Below the pieces are notes generated by a model. It saw only the letters and a list, made by a program, of their open reading frames with translations. It did no database searches and was not told where the DNA came from. A stretch of 64,000 nucleotides of DNA, from positions 2,294,001-2,358,000 of the forward strand of contig NZ_CP017183.1 in the NCBI RefSeq assembly GCF_001729785.1. The letters run 5' to 3'. Shown here piece after piece: positions 36,459 through 46,052 of the stretch. The translations under genes and the position numbers were made by a program. This DNA is from Enterobacter hormaechei subsp. xiangfangensis. Lineage in GTDB: Bacteria; Pseudomonadota; Gammaproteobacteria; Enterobacterales; Enterobacteriaceae. Position 1 is the first letter of the stretch. Each line of letters opens with the position of its first letter.

Positions 36459-37177
36459 GGTGCGATCTCCTGCGTACCCTGCTCTGCTTTCCAGGCCATC
36501 ACGTCGCGACGAATGCTGGCATCGAGGCGTAGCAGACGCGTCATATGGATGATCAGTGCCGCAATGGCGGTCGGAATGGCCCACAGGCCGATATGCAGCG
36601 GTTCGATCCCCTCGATCCCGTTCTCTTTCAGGAACGCATCAATCAGCAGTACCGCGCCAAAGGCGATAAAAATATCTTCCCCAAAGAAAACCGCGATATT
36701 GTCACACGCGGCGGCATGGGCTTTGATTTTGTCGCGGATAGTCTGCGGCAGTTCCCCGTATTCATTCAGAGCTGCCCCTTCCGCCATCGGCGCCAGCAGC
36801 GGACGCACCGTTTGCGCGTGGCCGCCAAGCGACATCAGGCCCAGCGCAGCCGTTCCTTCGCGGGCAACAAAGTAGAGCATCAGGATACGCGCCGAGGTGG
36901 CGCTGGCGATCTTCGCGACCCAGGCCTGGGCGCGTTCTTTCAGCCCGTAATACTCCAATAGGCCAATCACCGGCAGGATCAGAATGAAGGTGGCAAGCGA
37001 TCGGCTATTCACGAACTTTTCGCCAAAGGTTTCCAGCAGCATACCGAAATCCATGCCAACCAGCAGGCCCGTCGCAAGCCCCGCCACCACGACAACCAGC
37101 AGCGGGTTGAAACGCAGTGCAAAACCAATAACCACCACCGGAATCCCGATAAGTGGCAACAGTGTAGAACTGTCCAT
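36455..37177 (-). CDS. DUF969-family membrane protein (transporter subunit)
   Basis: 240 aa from ATG 37177, 8 nt after AGGG. Hydrophobic segments LIGIPVVVIGFALRF, PLLVVVVAGLATGLLVG, LATFILILPVIGLLEYYGL and FIAFGAVLLIDAFL. Conserved EGTAALGLMSLGGHAQTVRPLLAPMAEGAA and CDNIAVFFGEDIF. First gene of DUF969-DUF979-DUF2891, divergent from a winged-helix regulator across 224 bp with nested inverted repeats. Confidence 0.88.
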   Translation of the reverse strand: MDSSTLLPLIGIPVVVIGFALRFNPLLVVVVAGLATGLLVGMDFGMLLETFGEKFVNSRSLATFILILPVIGLLEYYGLKERAQAWVAKIASATSARILMLYFVAREGTAALGLMSLGGHAQTVRPLLAPMAEGAALNEYGELPQTIRDKIKAHAAACDNIAVFFGEDIFIAFGAVLLIDAFLKENGIEGIEPLHIGLWAIPTAIAALIIHMTRLLRLDASIRRDVMAWKAEQGTQEIAP

Positions 37178-37332
37178 AAACGTTACCCTATCCAAAGTGA
37201 GCGTTGCGCGCCGACGGCTATTTTTTATACTTCGCAGCAGAGCGAAGCCGGTGCATTACGGCGCGCGATGTTGTGTTTTGCGTGAGGCTCCACAGAACCT
37301 GCACTAAAAAGCTATATCTGAACGTCAAAAAC

Positions 37333-37383
37333 ATGTAAACAATTTATCAATAAAATGTTCTTATTTTATCGACGGGTTTACAT
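37333..37383. promoter_or_regulatory. Nested inverted repeats in DUF969/regulator divergent promoter
   Basis: Outer arms ATGTAAAC (37333-37340) and GTTTACAT (37376-37383); inner arms ATAAAAT (37350-37356) and ATTTTAT (37363-37369). They sit just upstream of the winged-helix gene and are probable operator sites for it. Confidence 0.55.
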
Positions 37384-37401
37384 TTCGGGGGAAGGATCGT
37401 T

Positions 37402-37950
37402 ATGACAGTAAAGAAAAAGACGACAGCGTTAAACCACGACGATATTGCGGACGGGCGAATCGTCTCCTCCCGTCATCTCGTCTCAGAGCGGTGTGCTGAA
37501 TTATCAGAGCTGGAATATGCGCTGATCATGACCAGCAATGCGTTTAACAAATGGATGGTGCGCTGCATGACCGCAGCGGGTGAACCGGATATGGGGGCCT
37601 TTGATGTTTCGCTTCTGCACCACGTGAATCACCGCAACCGTAAGAAAAAGCTGGCTGACATCTGCTTTGTGCTGAACGTGGAAGATACCCACGTGGTGAC
37701 GTATGCGCTGAAAAAGCTGGTCAAGGCGGGCTACGTCACCAGCGAGAAAGCGGGAAAAGAGCTTTTTTTCTCCACTACGGAGGAGGGAAAAGCGCTGTGC
37801 ATGAAGTACCGGGAGGTGCGGGAGGCCTGCCTGATCAACATTCATGCGGAAAGCGGTATTCCGGGCGCGTCGATTGGCGAGACCGCGCAGTTACTCCGCG
37901 CGATCTCCTCCCTGTATGATACCGCCGCACGCGCGGCGGCCTCGCTTTAA
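37402..37950 (+). CDS. Winged-helix (MarR-like) regulator
   Basis: 182 aa. Central winged helix: FDVSLLHHVNHRNRKKKLADICFVLNVEDTHVVTYALKKLVKAGYVTSEKAGKELFFSTTEEGKALC, followed by a helical C-terminus. GGGGGAAGGA precedes the ATG. Divergent from the DUF969 operon, which it likely controls. Its stop overlaps the convergent treX stop by 4 bp. Confidence 0.85.
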   Translation: MTVKKKTTALNHDDIADGRIVSSRHLVSERCAELSELEYALIMTSNAFNKWMVRCMTAAGEPDMGAFDVSLLHHVNHRNRKKKLADICFVLNVEDTHVVTYALKKLVKAGYVTSEKAGKELFFSTTEEGKALCMKYREVREACLINIHAESGIPGASIGETAQLLRAISSLYDTAARAAASL

Positions 37951-40022
37951 GGACGGCGGAACAGGGTGATACTCCGCCCGGCCAGCTCGTAATCGACAGA
38001 TTCAGTGATGATTTCCCCCGTGGGGGCATCCTCCGACGTCGAGAGTTCGAGCACCCAACCCCCTTCGCCAAACTGCGGGATCTGGAATGGCACCGTACCT
38101 TCAAACGGGTTAAACAGCATCAGCACGTCTTGCCAGACGCCCTCTTCCTGCTCAAGATCAGGACGGCTGATGGCAAGACCAAGGGTGGAACCCTCGTCCC
38201 ACTGTTCCGACTGCTGCGGTCCGCCACCGGCGTTAAACCAGCGGATCTCCAGCCCGTCGCGCCAGTTCTCACGTCGCAGCAGCGGCTGCGTCGCGCGCAG
38301 GGCAATCAACCGACGGGTAAAGTCGCGCAGCTTCTCGTCGTTTTCAGTGAGTCCTTCCCAGTTTACCCAGGAGATCTCGCTGTCCTGACAATAGCCGTTA
38401 TTATTGCCCTTTTGCGTCCGGCCAAACTCATCGCCTGCCAGCAGCATCGGCGTGCCGTGCGAGAAGAAGAGCGTGGTGAGGAAGTTGCGCTTTTGCCGCT
38501 CGCGGGTGGCAATGATATCCGGGTTTTCCGTCGGCCCCTCTTCGCCGTAGTTATACGACCGGTTATCGTTATGTCCGTCGTTATTATCTTCCCCGTTATC
38601 GGCGTTATGTTTCTCGTTGTACGATACCAGGTCGTTCAGCGTGAAGCCGTCATGCGCGGTGATAAAATTGACGCTGGCCCACGGACGACGCCCGCGCAGA
38701 TCGTACAAATCACCGGACCCTAACAGACGGGCGGCAAAATCGTTAGAAACGTTATCCCCCTTCCAGTATTCACGTACCGTATCGCGGTATTTGTCGTTCC
38801 ACTCACCCCAGCCAGGTGGGAAGCCCCCCACCTGATACCCGCCGGGGCCGATATCCCACGGCTCACCGATGAGCTTCAGCTTCGACAGAACCGGATCCTG
38901 GGTCACGGCATCAAAGAAGCCGCCGCGCGGATCGAACCCCTCCGGCTCACGTCCGAGAATGGTCCCGAGGTCAAAGCGGAAACCGTCAATCTGCATCGAC
39001 TCCGCCCAGTAGCGCAGGGAGTCCATGACCATCTGCAACACGCGCGGGTGCGAAGTATTAACGGTGTTCCCGGTGCCGGTGTCGTTGATGTAATATCGGT
39101 GCTGATCCGGCATGGTGCGGTAATAACAGAAGTTATCAATCCCCTTAAACGACAGGGTTGGTCCCAGCTCGTTGCCCTCCGCCGTGTGGTTATAGACCAC
39201 GTCGAGGATCACCTCGATGCCCGCGTCATGATAGGCACGCACCATGTCGCGGAAACCCTGGATGCCCGCCGGGCCGTAATAGCGGGACGCTGGCGCAAAG
39301 AAACCGAGCGAGTTATAGCCCCAGAAGTTTTTCAGGCCGCGATCGAGCAGGTGCTGATCGTCAGGGAACCAGTGAACCGGTAGCAGCTCGACCGAGGTAA
39401 TGCCGAGGCTTTTGATGTATTCCACCGAGGCTTTATGCCCCATCCCCTCAAACGTACCGCGCAGTTCAGGCGGAATAGCCGGGTTAAGCTGGGTAAAGCC
39501 TTTTACGTGGCTTTCATAGACCACGGTATGCGGCCACGGGATATCGGGCCGGCGTGAGTCCTGCCAGTCAACGGCATTGGGGTCGATGACCTTACATTTG
39601 GGCGTAAATGGCGCGCTGTCTCGCGTATCAAAACTGAGATCCAGCTCATCGTGTCCCAGCTCATAGCCGAAGTGGGCATCGTTCCACTCAATGTCACCCA
39701 CCAGTTCACGGGCATAGGGGTCAATAAGCAGCTTATTGGGGTTAAAACGGTGACCGTTCTCCGGATCGTAGGGGCCATACACACGGTAGCCATACAGCGC
39801 CCCCGGTTTCAGATCCGGCACATAGCCGTGCCAGACCTCATGGGTATATTCCGGCAGTTCCAGGCGGGCGATTTCTGTTTTTCCCGAAGGATCAAACAGA
39901 CACAGCTCCACCCGCTCCGCGTGGGCGGAAAACAGGGCGAAGTTTACCCCTTTCCCGTCATAATTTGCGCCCAACTGCTGGCCATGACCGGCCCGAATTT
40001 CAAACGTTGTATCCTTTGGCAT
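37947..40022 (-). CDS. treX: Glycogen/maltodextrin debranching enzyme (TreX/GlgX type)
   Basis: 691 aa GH13 isoamylase-type enzyme. N-terminal CBM48 (about 15-100), then the barrel: DVVYNHTAEG, DGFRFDLGTIL (nucleophile Asp), KLIGEPWDIGPGGYQ (acid/base Glu) and FITAHDGFTLNDLV. Hydrolyses alpha-1,6 branches to give linear maltodextrins. Linked to treY and treZ, so named TreX, although it equally matches GlgX; the host may have a separate glgX in the glg operon. RBS GAGGAGAAC. Last gene of the treZYX operon, 15 bp after treY. Confidence 0.93.
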   Translation of the reverse strand: MPKDTTFEIRAGHGQQLGANYDGKGVNFALFSAHAERVELCLFDPSGKTEIARLELPEYTHEVWHGYVPDLKPGALYGYRVYGPYDPENGHRFNPNKLLIDPYARELVGDIEWNDAHFGYELGHDELDLSFDTRDSAPFTPKCKVIDPNAVDWQDSRRPDIPWPHTVVYESHVKGFTQLNPAIPPELRGTFEGMGHKASVEYIKSLGITSVELLPVHWFPDDQHLLDRGLKNFWGYNSLGFFAPASRYYGPAGIQGFRDMVRAYHDAGIEVILDVVYNHTAEGNELGPTLSFKGIDNFCYYRTMPDQHRYYINDTGTGNTVNTSHPRVLQMVMDSLRYWAESMQIDGFRFDLGTILGREPEGFDPRGGFFDAVTQDPVLSKLKLIGEPWDIGPGGYQVGGFPPGWGEWNDKYRDTVREYWKGDNVSNDFAARLLGSGDLYDLRGRRPWASVNFITAHDGFTLNDLVSYNEKHNADNGEDNNDGHNDNRSYNYGEEGPTENPDIIATRERQKRNFLTTLFFSHGTPMLLAGDEFGRTQKGNNNGYCQDSEISWVNWEGLTENDEKLRDFTRRLIALRATQPLLRRENWRDGLEIRWFNAGGGPQQSEQWDEGSTLGLAISRPDLEQEEGVWQDVLMLFNPFEGTVPFQIPQFGEGGWVLELSTSEDAPTGEIITESVDYELAGRSITLFRRP

Positions 40023-40037
40023 TTTTGTTCTCCTCGA

Positions 40038-42506
40038 TTAGTCGCAGGTAAGCAGAACCAACAAACATCCCTTTTCAGACGTTAAATCCAGCGTCTCTGG
40101 CAGAAGGCGACGCTCACCGGTAAACAGATCCCGGTAGTGCTTCCCGGCCAGCTCCTGGGGTATGGCCACGATAGTGTTGGCCCACAGCATCGCATTGTCG
40201 GTGACGTCAAACACCAGACGCGGCACGGCGACGATCAGCGCCTCGTCATCTTTTATGCGGGCATAAACGATCAGATTCTCCTCCCGCTCACCGGTTACCT
40301 TCAGCGGCAGCCAGTCGCCGTAGCGGAAAAGTGCGGGGTAATGTGGCCGAAGCCGTAACAGCGTGGCGGTAACGTACTGCTTCACGCTGCCGTCTCGCCA
40401 GCGTTGCGCATCGTTAAAAACGGTGCCATCCGCTACGCTGAGGTTTTCCGCCAGTGCGGCGAAATCCGGTTCGCGGCGGTTATCCGGGTCGACGAGGCTG
40501 AAGTTAAGCCCCTCGCTGCCCTGGTAGATGTCTGGTACGCCAGGCGCAGTCAGCTTGATCACCGTCTGGCTCAGGCTGTTCATTAACCCAGCCCGAATAA
40601 ACGGCTGGAGTGCGGCACTGAAATCACGCAGGAACAGGGTGTTATCCGGGGAAAGCAGATGGCGCACGTAGTCCAGGACCACGCTCTCGTAACCTTCGTT
40701 GCTTTCGATCCAGTCGGTACGCTGCTTGGCCTCGCGCAGGGCTTTCTCGATAAAGCCGAGGAAACGCTCTTCCAGTGACTTAAGGCCATCACGATCCTCA
40801 GGCGACAGGGTTGCTGGCCAGACGCCCGCCAGCGCCTGGAAGATCATCCAGGTGTCGGCGGCGTTCGGCGCGGTGCCATCGTTTAGGAATCGGACCTGCG
40901 TCTGGTTCATCTGCCGCCAGCGCGCCAGATTTTCTCCCCACAGATCTGGCGCTTCCGTCAGCGTGTATAGTCGCGCCCGCGCATCCTCGCCGCGTTTGGT
41001 GTCGTGGGTGGAAGTTCCCAGCAGCGCATCGGGCTGGCGGGCAAGACGAATGCGCATTTCCTGATGAAAACGGGAAAGTGAAAACGCGCGCGGCGTCGGG
41101 TCGGCGCCGACTTCGTTCAGGGCCAGCTCCAGGTTATGGCGGAAGAACAGCGTATCCTCTACCGATTTTGCCATCAGCGGCCCGGTCAGTTGCTGAAAAC
41201 GGGTGCGGAAAAGCGAGGCCAGCGCGTGGTCATGCTCCGGCAGATCGCCGGTAAGAATACGCACGATCAGGCTCAGAGCGGGTTCAGAGGCGTTGACGCT
41301 GGCGACCACACGGCTGAGCAGCGCCACATCCGGTGGCGTCAGTCCCTCAGCGGTGCCGTAGGTGCGATACACCGGAAACGCGATAAGCAGCTCACGCAGG
41401 GCATGGCGGATATCATCATGCTCCACTTCGGCGCCGTTATGCCCGGCCAGCTCGCTGGCTATTTTGAGCAACGTGGTAAATTCACCCTCAAAATTACGAT
41501 CGGTCATCAGCCCTTTGGCGTTGCGAAGTTCCGCCTGCCTGTCCACGGTCGTACCCAGCGTCTCGTCGTAGAGCATCTCCAGCCGCGAGAGGTTGGTATC
41601 ATCCACCAGCACTTCCGCCAGGGAGGCGATAAACTCATAACCCGTAGTACCTGAGATGGGCCACTCCGGAGGAAGCTGTTCCCCTTTGGCGAGGATTTTT
41701 TCCACCGTGATGTAGCAATCCGGTCCGGTAGCCGCACGCAGTCGCTGCAAATAGCCCAGCGGATCGGCAAGCCCGTCCACATGGTCAATGCGCAGGCCGT
41801 CGACAACCCCGGCGTGGACAAGCTCAAGGATCAGGTGGTGCGTATCTGCGAATACCGCCTCATCCTCTACCCGCACGCCGACCAGCCCGGTGATTTCAAA
41901 AAAGCGACGCCATGAAAGCTGTTTCGGCGCTTCACGCCAGGACATCAGCCGCCAGCTTTGCGCCTCGTTGATCTCAGCGATGCTCTTGCCTTCGGCATAC
42001 GTGCCGGGATTAAGCGGATAGGCGGTATCATAGTAAACCAGCGCTGCGCTGTTGGTGACACTGTCACGTTTTAAGGTGATAGCCCCCCGCTCCAGCTCGG
42101 CTTCAAAGGTGTCGCCAAGAAACGGCAACGTCAGCGGTCGGGACCAGTCGATATCAAAATACGCCGCATAGCGGCTCTGCCTGCCATGTTCGATAACATC
42201 GCGCCACCAGCGGTTTTCCAGCGAGGTCGACATATGGTTAGGAACGATATCCAGAATCAGCCCCATCCCCGCCTGTTTCAGCGCCGCCGCCATGCGGTCA
42301 AACCCTTCCCGCCCGCCAATCGCCGGGTCAATTTCGTTGGGGTCGGTCACGTCATAGCCGTGGGTGGAATCCGTGGTTGCGGTGAAAACAGGCGACGCGT
42401 AAAGATGGCTGATACCGAGGTCTTTCATATACGGAATCAGGTCTGCCACGCGGTCAAAGGTCATGCCGTTGCGAAACTGAATTCGGTAAGTAGAGGAAGG
42501 GATCAT
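40038..42506 (-). CDS. treY: Malto-oligosyltrehalose synthase
   Basis: 822 aa GH13 member that isomerises the reducing-end alpha-1,4 bond of maltodextrin to alpha,alpha-1,1. STYRIQFRNGMTFDRVADLIPYM, LGISHLYASPVF, LILDIVPNHMS, DGLRIDHVDGLADP and TTLSPEDRDG-type C-terminal segments plus GVPDIYQGSEGLNFSLVDPDNRR are TreY signatures. ATG overlaps the treZ stop (ATGA, 42503-42506). Cytoplasmic; makes trehalose together with TreZ. Confidence 0.96.
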   Translation of the reverse strand: MIPSSTYRIQFRNGMTFDRVADLIPYMKDLGISHLYASPVFTATTDSTHGYDVTDPNEIDPAIGGREGFDRMAAALKQAGMGLILDIVPNHMSTSLENRWWRDVIEHGRQSRYAAYFDIDWSRPLTLPFLGDTFEAELERGAITLKRDSVTNSAALVYYDTAYPLNPGTYAEGKSIAEINEAQSWRLMSWREAPKQLSWRRFFEITGLVGVRVEDEAVFADTHHLILELVHAGVVDGLRIDHVDGLADPLGYLQRLRAATGPDCYITVEKILAKGEQLPPEWPISGTTGYEFIASLAEVLVDDTNLSRLEMLYDETLGTTVDRQAELRNAKGLMTDRNFEGEFTTLLKIASELAGHNGAEVEHDDIRHALRELLIAFPVYRTYGTAEGLTPPDVALLSRVVASVNASEPALSLIVRILTGDLPEHDHALASLFRTRFQQLTGPLMAKSVEDTLFFRHNLELALNEVGADPTPRAFSLSRFHQEMRIRLARQPDALLGTSTHDTKRGEDARARLYTLTEAPDLWGENLARWRQMNQTQVRFLNDGTAPNAADTWMIFQALAGVWPATLSPEDRDGLKSLEERFLGFIEKALREAKQRTDWIESNEGYESVVLDYVRHLLSPDNTLFLRDFSAALQPFIRAGLMNSLSQTVIKLTAPGVPDIYQGSEGLNFSLVDPDNRREPDFAALAENLSVADGTVFNDAQRWRDGSVKQYVTATLLRLRPHYPALFRYGDWLPLKVTGEREENLIVYARIKDDEALIVAVPRLVFDVTDNAMLWANTIVAIPQELAGKHYRDLFTGERRLLPETLDLTSEKGCLLVLLTCD

Positions 42507-44290
42507 AGCGCTGCTTCTCCATCAGCAAAGCGAACAACAATGCTGTTCGACGGCAGGTTTTCGACTGCCTCCGGCCAGCTAAAGATCGTTTTTCCGGGCA
42601 GGTCCGGTAAGGCGAGCGGCTTTTTGCCGATATTCAGCGCCAGCGACAACGTGCCGGACGGAAAACGCCAGCTCACGGCAACCATGCCGAGCGCCGTTTG
42701 CAGGACGTTACCCTCCACGGTGCCCCGCTGTTTCAGTAACGGGACGATAAAGCGCTGACGCAGCACAATCAGCTCGCGCGTGACGTGCAGCCACGCCCTG
42801 CCTTCCTCCGTGTCTGCCTTGTTCCAGTCAAGCTTCGACCGCATAAAGGTATTTACGTCATTGGGGTCCGGTACGGTTTCATCGTGCCCGGCATGGCCGG
42901 TAAACTCTTTCGCGCGCCCTTCCCGCACCGCTTTCGCCAGGTCGCCGTGGAAGTCGGTGAAAAAGAGGAACGGATGCGTTTCGCCATACTCCTCGCCCAT
43001 AAACAGCAGCGGAATATGGGGCGACAGGAGCAGCGCCGCGAACAGCACGCGCGTTTTATCCTCCCCAGCCAGAGAGATAAGCCTCTCCCCCTGGGCACGG
43101 TTGCCGACCTGGTCATGATTCTGAATAAAATCGACAAAAAACTGTGGTGGTTGCTCGCGACACTCTACCCCGCGCGATTTTCCGGTCTGAAGCGAGATTT
43201 CCCCCTGGTAGACAAAGCCTTCTGCCAGCGCCCGCGCCAGTTTTTTCTCCGGCTCAAAGGCAAAATCCTGATAGTAGGCGTGTGATTCTCCCGTCGCGAA
43301 GACATGCGCGGCGTTGTGAAAATCATCATTCCATTCGGCGGTGAAAAGCGGCGTCTGACCATGCTCATCACGCGGATGCAGGAAAATCACGTTGCGACTG
43401 TCTTCGGTGGTCAGATGGATATGCCGATCCGGAAAGGCGTCGCGGATCCGTTGCGCTATCTCGGGAAGAATATGGGTCTCAGCGTCGTCATGGATCTGGT
43501 CGATGGCGTCGAAGCGCAGACCATCAAGATGATACTCCGAGAGCCAGAATAACGGCGCCTCAGCGATGTATTGCCGGACAGCTTCAACCTCATAGGCAAT
43601 ACCGTTGCCCCACGGGGTCATACGATCCTGATGGAAAAACGCCGGCGAGAGCAACGGCAGGTAGTTCCCTTCCGGGCCAAAGTGGTTGAGTACGATATCC
43701 AGCACCACAGAAAGCCCGAGCGCGTGGGCGGCATCAATGAAGGCATGAAAATCATCCGGTGTACCATAAGCCGAGTGCGGGGCATACAGCAGTACACCGT
43801 CATACCCCCATCCGCGCGCGCCCCCGAACTGGGACACGGGCATCACTTCCAGTTGCGTAATACCCAGTTCGGCCAGATAAGGCAGTTTGTCTATGGCCGC
43901 CCTGAAGGTTCCTTCCCCGGTGAAGGTGCCGATATGCAGCTCGTAGATCACCGTCACTTCCCACGGTCGTCCTTGCCATTCGCGCTGAGCGGGCAGGCTG
44001 CGACGCGGGTCGATCACCACCGACGGGCCATTGACGTCAGCCTGCTGCGCGCGCGAGGCCGGGTCCGGCACCGCCATTCCATCCTGTAAAACAAACTGAT
44101 ACGTCGTACCGTGCCTGACGCCGGACACGTCAATCTGAAACCAGCCGTCGCCCACCGCCGCCATGGGAATGTCGGTATCGGTTAAACGCAACGTGAGATC
44201 TTTTTGCCCTTCTGCCCAGACGCGAAAACGTACAACGTCATCGGAAATAAACTCAGCACCCCAGTGCCTGCGACATGTTCTGAATTCCAT
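42503..44290 (-). CDS. treZ: Malto-oligosyltrehalose trehalohydrolase
   Basis: 595 aa GH13 enzyme releasing trehalose from maltooligosyltrehalose. N-terminal E-set domain, then VIYELHIGTFTGEGTF, RGWGYDGVLLYAPHSAYG, DGLRFDAIDQIHDD (nucleophile), LTTEDSRN (acid/base) and VDFIQNHDQVGNRAQG. The second of two ATGs (44290) is in frame, with GAGGAC 7 nt upstream. First gene of treZ-treY-treX. This route supplements OtsBA in making the osmoprotectant trehalose. Confidence 0.96.
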   Translation of the reverse strand: MEFRTCRRHWGAEFISDDVVRFRVWAEGQKDLTLRLTDTDIPMAAVGDGWFQIDVSGVRHGTTYQFVLQDGMAVPDPASRAQQADVNGPSVVIDPRRSLPAQREWQGRPWEVTVIYELHIGTFTGEGTFRAAIDKLPYLAELGITQLEVMPVSQFGGARGWGYDGVLLYAPHSAYGTPDDFHAFIDAAHALGLSVVLDIVLNHFGPEGNYLPLLSPAFFHQDRMTPWGNGIAYEVEAVRQYIAEAPLFWLSEYHLDGLRFDAIDQIHDDAETHILPEIAQRIRDAFPDRHIHLTTEDSRNVIFLHPRDEHGQTPLFTAEWNDDFHNAAHVFATGESHAYYQDFAFEPEKKLARALAEGFVYQGEISLQTGKSRGVECREQPPQFFVDFIQNHDQVGNRAQGERLISLAGEDKTRVLFAALLLSPHIPLLFMGEEYGETHPFLFFTDFHGDLAKAVREGRAKEFTGHAGHDETVPDPNDVNTFMRSKLDWNKADTEEGRAWLHVTRELIVLRQRFIVPLLKQRGTVEGNVLQTALGMVAVSWRFPSGTLSLALNIGKKPLALPDLPGKTIFSWPEAVENLPSNSIVVRFADGEAAL

Positions 44291-44421
44291 TCATTGTCCT
44301 CGAATGACCACATTTTACGCGGAACGAAATACAAGCTTAGACCAGGATCTACAGAGTGTTATGCCAGCAGAGTATGCCGCTTCGTCTATTATCTATTTAT
44401 AACTCCCACTTAAGGAATACT

Positions 44422-44949
44422 ATGCATATTCGAAAAGGATTAAGCACCGACCTCGCCCGTCTTGAATGCTGTGATTTTTCTTTTACGGTCGATGAGATTG
44501 CCAGAGAGCCTTTTCTCAATGGTGATTTGCATATCGAGGCGCTGACCGAACCTTATCTTAAAACCTATGAACTGGATCTCCAGACGCTGGAAAATCATTG
44601 TGTTAATCCGGATTCAATATTTCTTATCGCCGAAACGGATGACGGTGAAATCGCCGGTTTTATTACCGCGTCCTGCAACTGGAATAAATTTATATCGGTG
44701 GATTACATTGCCGTGGAGCGTTCAAAGCGTCGTACGGGCGCGGCGCACAAGCTGATGTCCGCCACCCACGTCTGGGCGCGAAGCCTCAATGCGCCCGGTT
44801 TACGGCTGGAGACGCAGAACGTTAATGTTTCTGCCTGTCTTTTTTATCGTCACTATGGGTTTATTCTCGGCGGTTACGATCGCTACCTTTACAACGCCCT
44901 GCCGGAAAAAGATGAGGTCGCCCTTTTCTGGTATTACATGCTGGCTTGA
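44422..44949 (+). CDS. GNAT acetyltransferase, streptothricin-acetyltransferase-like
   Basis: 175 aa from ATG 44422 (TAAGGA upstream). GNAT core FISVDYIAVERSKRRTGAAHKLMSATHVWA; then RLETQNVNVSACLFYRHYGFILGGYDRYLYNAL...EVALFWYYM, which closely follows the Sat/STAT family that acetylates streptothricin. The acetyl-CoA loop is R-R-T-G-A, slightly shorter in Gly than usual. It may be a housekeeping Nourseothricin-type N-acetyltransferase; resistance is not demonstrated. Monocistronic, divergent from treZ. Confidence 0.82.
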   Translation: MHIRKGLSTDLARLECCDFSFTVDEIAREPFLNGDLHIEALTEPYLKTYELDLQTLENHCVNPDSIFLIAETDDGEIAGFITASCNWNKFISVDYIAVERSKRRTGAAHKLMSATHVWARSLNAPGLRLETQNVNVSACLFYRHYGFILGGYDRYLYNALPEKDEVALFWYYMLA

Positions 44950-45060
44950 GAAAATATTTTATATCCGCTACCGGAAGATAGATTTGTCTGAATTTGTCAA
45001 TTTTGCCCGCTTACGTTTAATTAACGACTAATCTTGGAATTCACTATTAAGGAGGCCGGT

Positions 45061-45945
45061 ATGTCTACAGGAAATAATCACACGCTGCATTACCCTCGTC
45101 CACCGTTTGCTGAACAACCGCAAAGGGCCCCCGGGCTGGCATCGGAAATGAAGCCAATACCGGATCATGGTGAAACAAGTTATATCGGGTCAGGAAAACT
45201 GGCAGGAAAAAAAGCGCTGATTACCGGCGGTGATTCCGGAATTGGTCGCGCGGTAGCGATCGCCTATGCCCGTGAAGGCGCAGATGTCGCTATTGGCTAT
45301 CTGCCGGAAGAGGAGTCCGATGCGGCATCGGTCATTGCGCTGATTCAGGCTGAAGGCCGTAAAGCGGTCGCCATTCCGGGCGACATTCGCGTGGAGTCGT
45401 TCTGCGACACGCTGGTGGAAAAAGCCGTTGCCGAACTGGGCGGCCTGGATATCCTGGTGAATAACGCCGGACGCCAGCAGTACTGCGAATCGATCGACGA
45501 TCTCACCACGGCAGATTTTGACGCGACGTTTAAGACCAACGTCTATGCCCCCTTCTGGATCACCAAAGCTGCGCTGCGCCATTTGCAGGAAGGCGCCGTG
45601 ATCATTAACACCACTTCCGTTCAGGCGTTTAAACCGAGCGCGATCCTGGTGGACTATGCGCAGACCAAAGCCTGTAACGTAGCCTTTACCAAGTCTCTGG
45701 CCCAGCAGCTTGGGCCGCGTGGCATTCGGGTGAATGCCGTCGCGCCAGGTCCATACTGGACGCCTCTTCAGTCCAGCGGCGGCCAGCCGCAGTCCAAAGT
45801 TCAGAAGTTCGGGGAAGATACGCCCCTGGGCAGACCGGGCCAGCCGGTTGAAATCGCACCGCTGTATGTACTGTTTGCCTCCGATACCTGCTCATACGCC
45901 TCCGGGCAAGTGTGGTGCTCTGACGGCGGTACCGGCGTGCTGTAA
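45061..45945 (+). CDS. Short-chain dehydrogenase (YghA-like)
   Basis: 294 aa from ATG 45061, after a perfect TAAGGAGG. Glycine-rich NAD(P) site KKALITGGDSGIGRAVAIAYA, NNAGRQ, catalytic S-Y-K: TTSVQAF...VDYAQTKACN. The N-terminal 40 residues (PRPPFAEQPQRAPGLASEMKP) are the extension seen in YghA/YhdG-type general-stress SDRs. Cytoplasmic oxidoreductase of unknown substrate. Confidence 0.92.
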   Translation: MSTGNNHTLHYPRPPFAEQPQRAPGLASEMKPIPDHGETSYIGSGKLAGKKALITGGDSGIGRAVAIAYAREGADVAIGYLPEEESDAASVIALIQAEGRKAVAIPGDIRVESFCDTLVEKAVAELGGLDILVNNAGRQQYCESIDDLTTADFDATFKTNVYAPFWITKAALRHLQEGAVIINTTSVQAFKPSAILVDYAQTKACNVAFTKSLAQQLGPRGIRVNAVAPGPYWTPLQSSGGQPQSKVQKFGEDTPLGRPGQPVEIAPLYVLFASDTCSYASGQVWCSDGGTGVL

Positions 45946-45957
45946 AGCATCCTCTCA

Positions 45958-45982
45958 GACCTATCCATTCCATGGATAGGTC
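45958..45982 (+). other. Perfect hairpin after SDR gene
   Basis: GACCTATCCAT-TCC-ATGGATAGGTC, 11-bp perfect stem 13 bp downstream of the stop. No T-run, so possibly a Rho-dependent mRNA end or regulatory site for the following MBL gene. Confidence 0.55.
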
Positions 45983-46052
45983 ACATTCACTTCCCGGCGG
46001 TTCTCAAAAATCGCAGTTGAACTATGATGAACTTACTATTGAGGAGCCCATC

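Noticed and set aside
38005..43552. Many long open frames antisense to treX, treY and treZ
   Set aside because: High-GC antisense frames without motifs, RBS or family resemblance.
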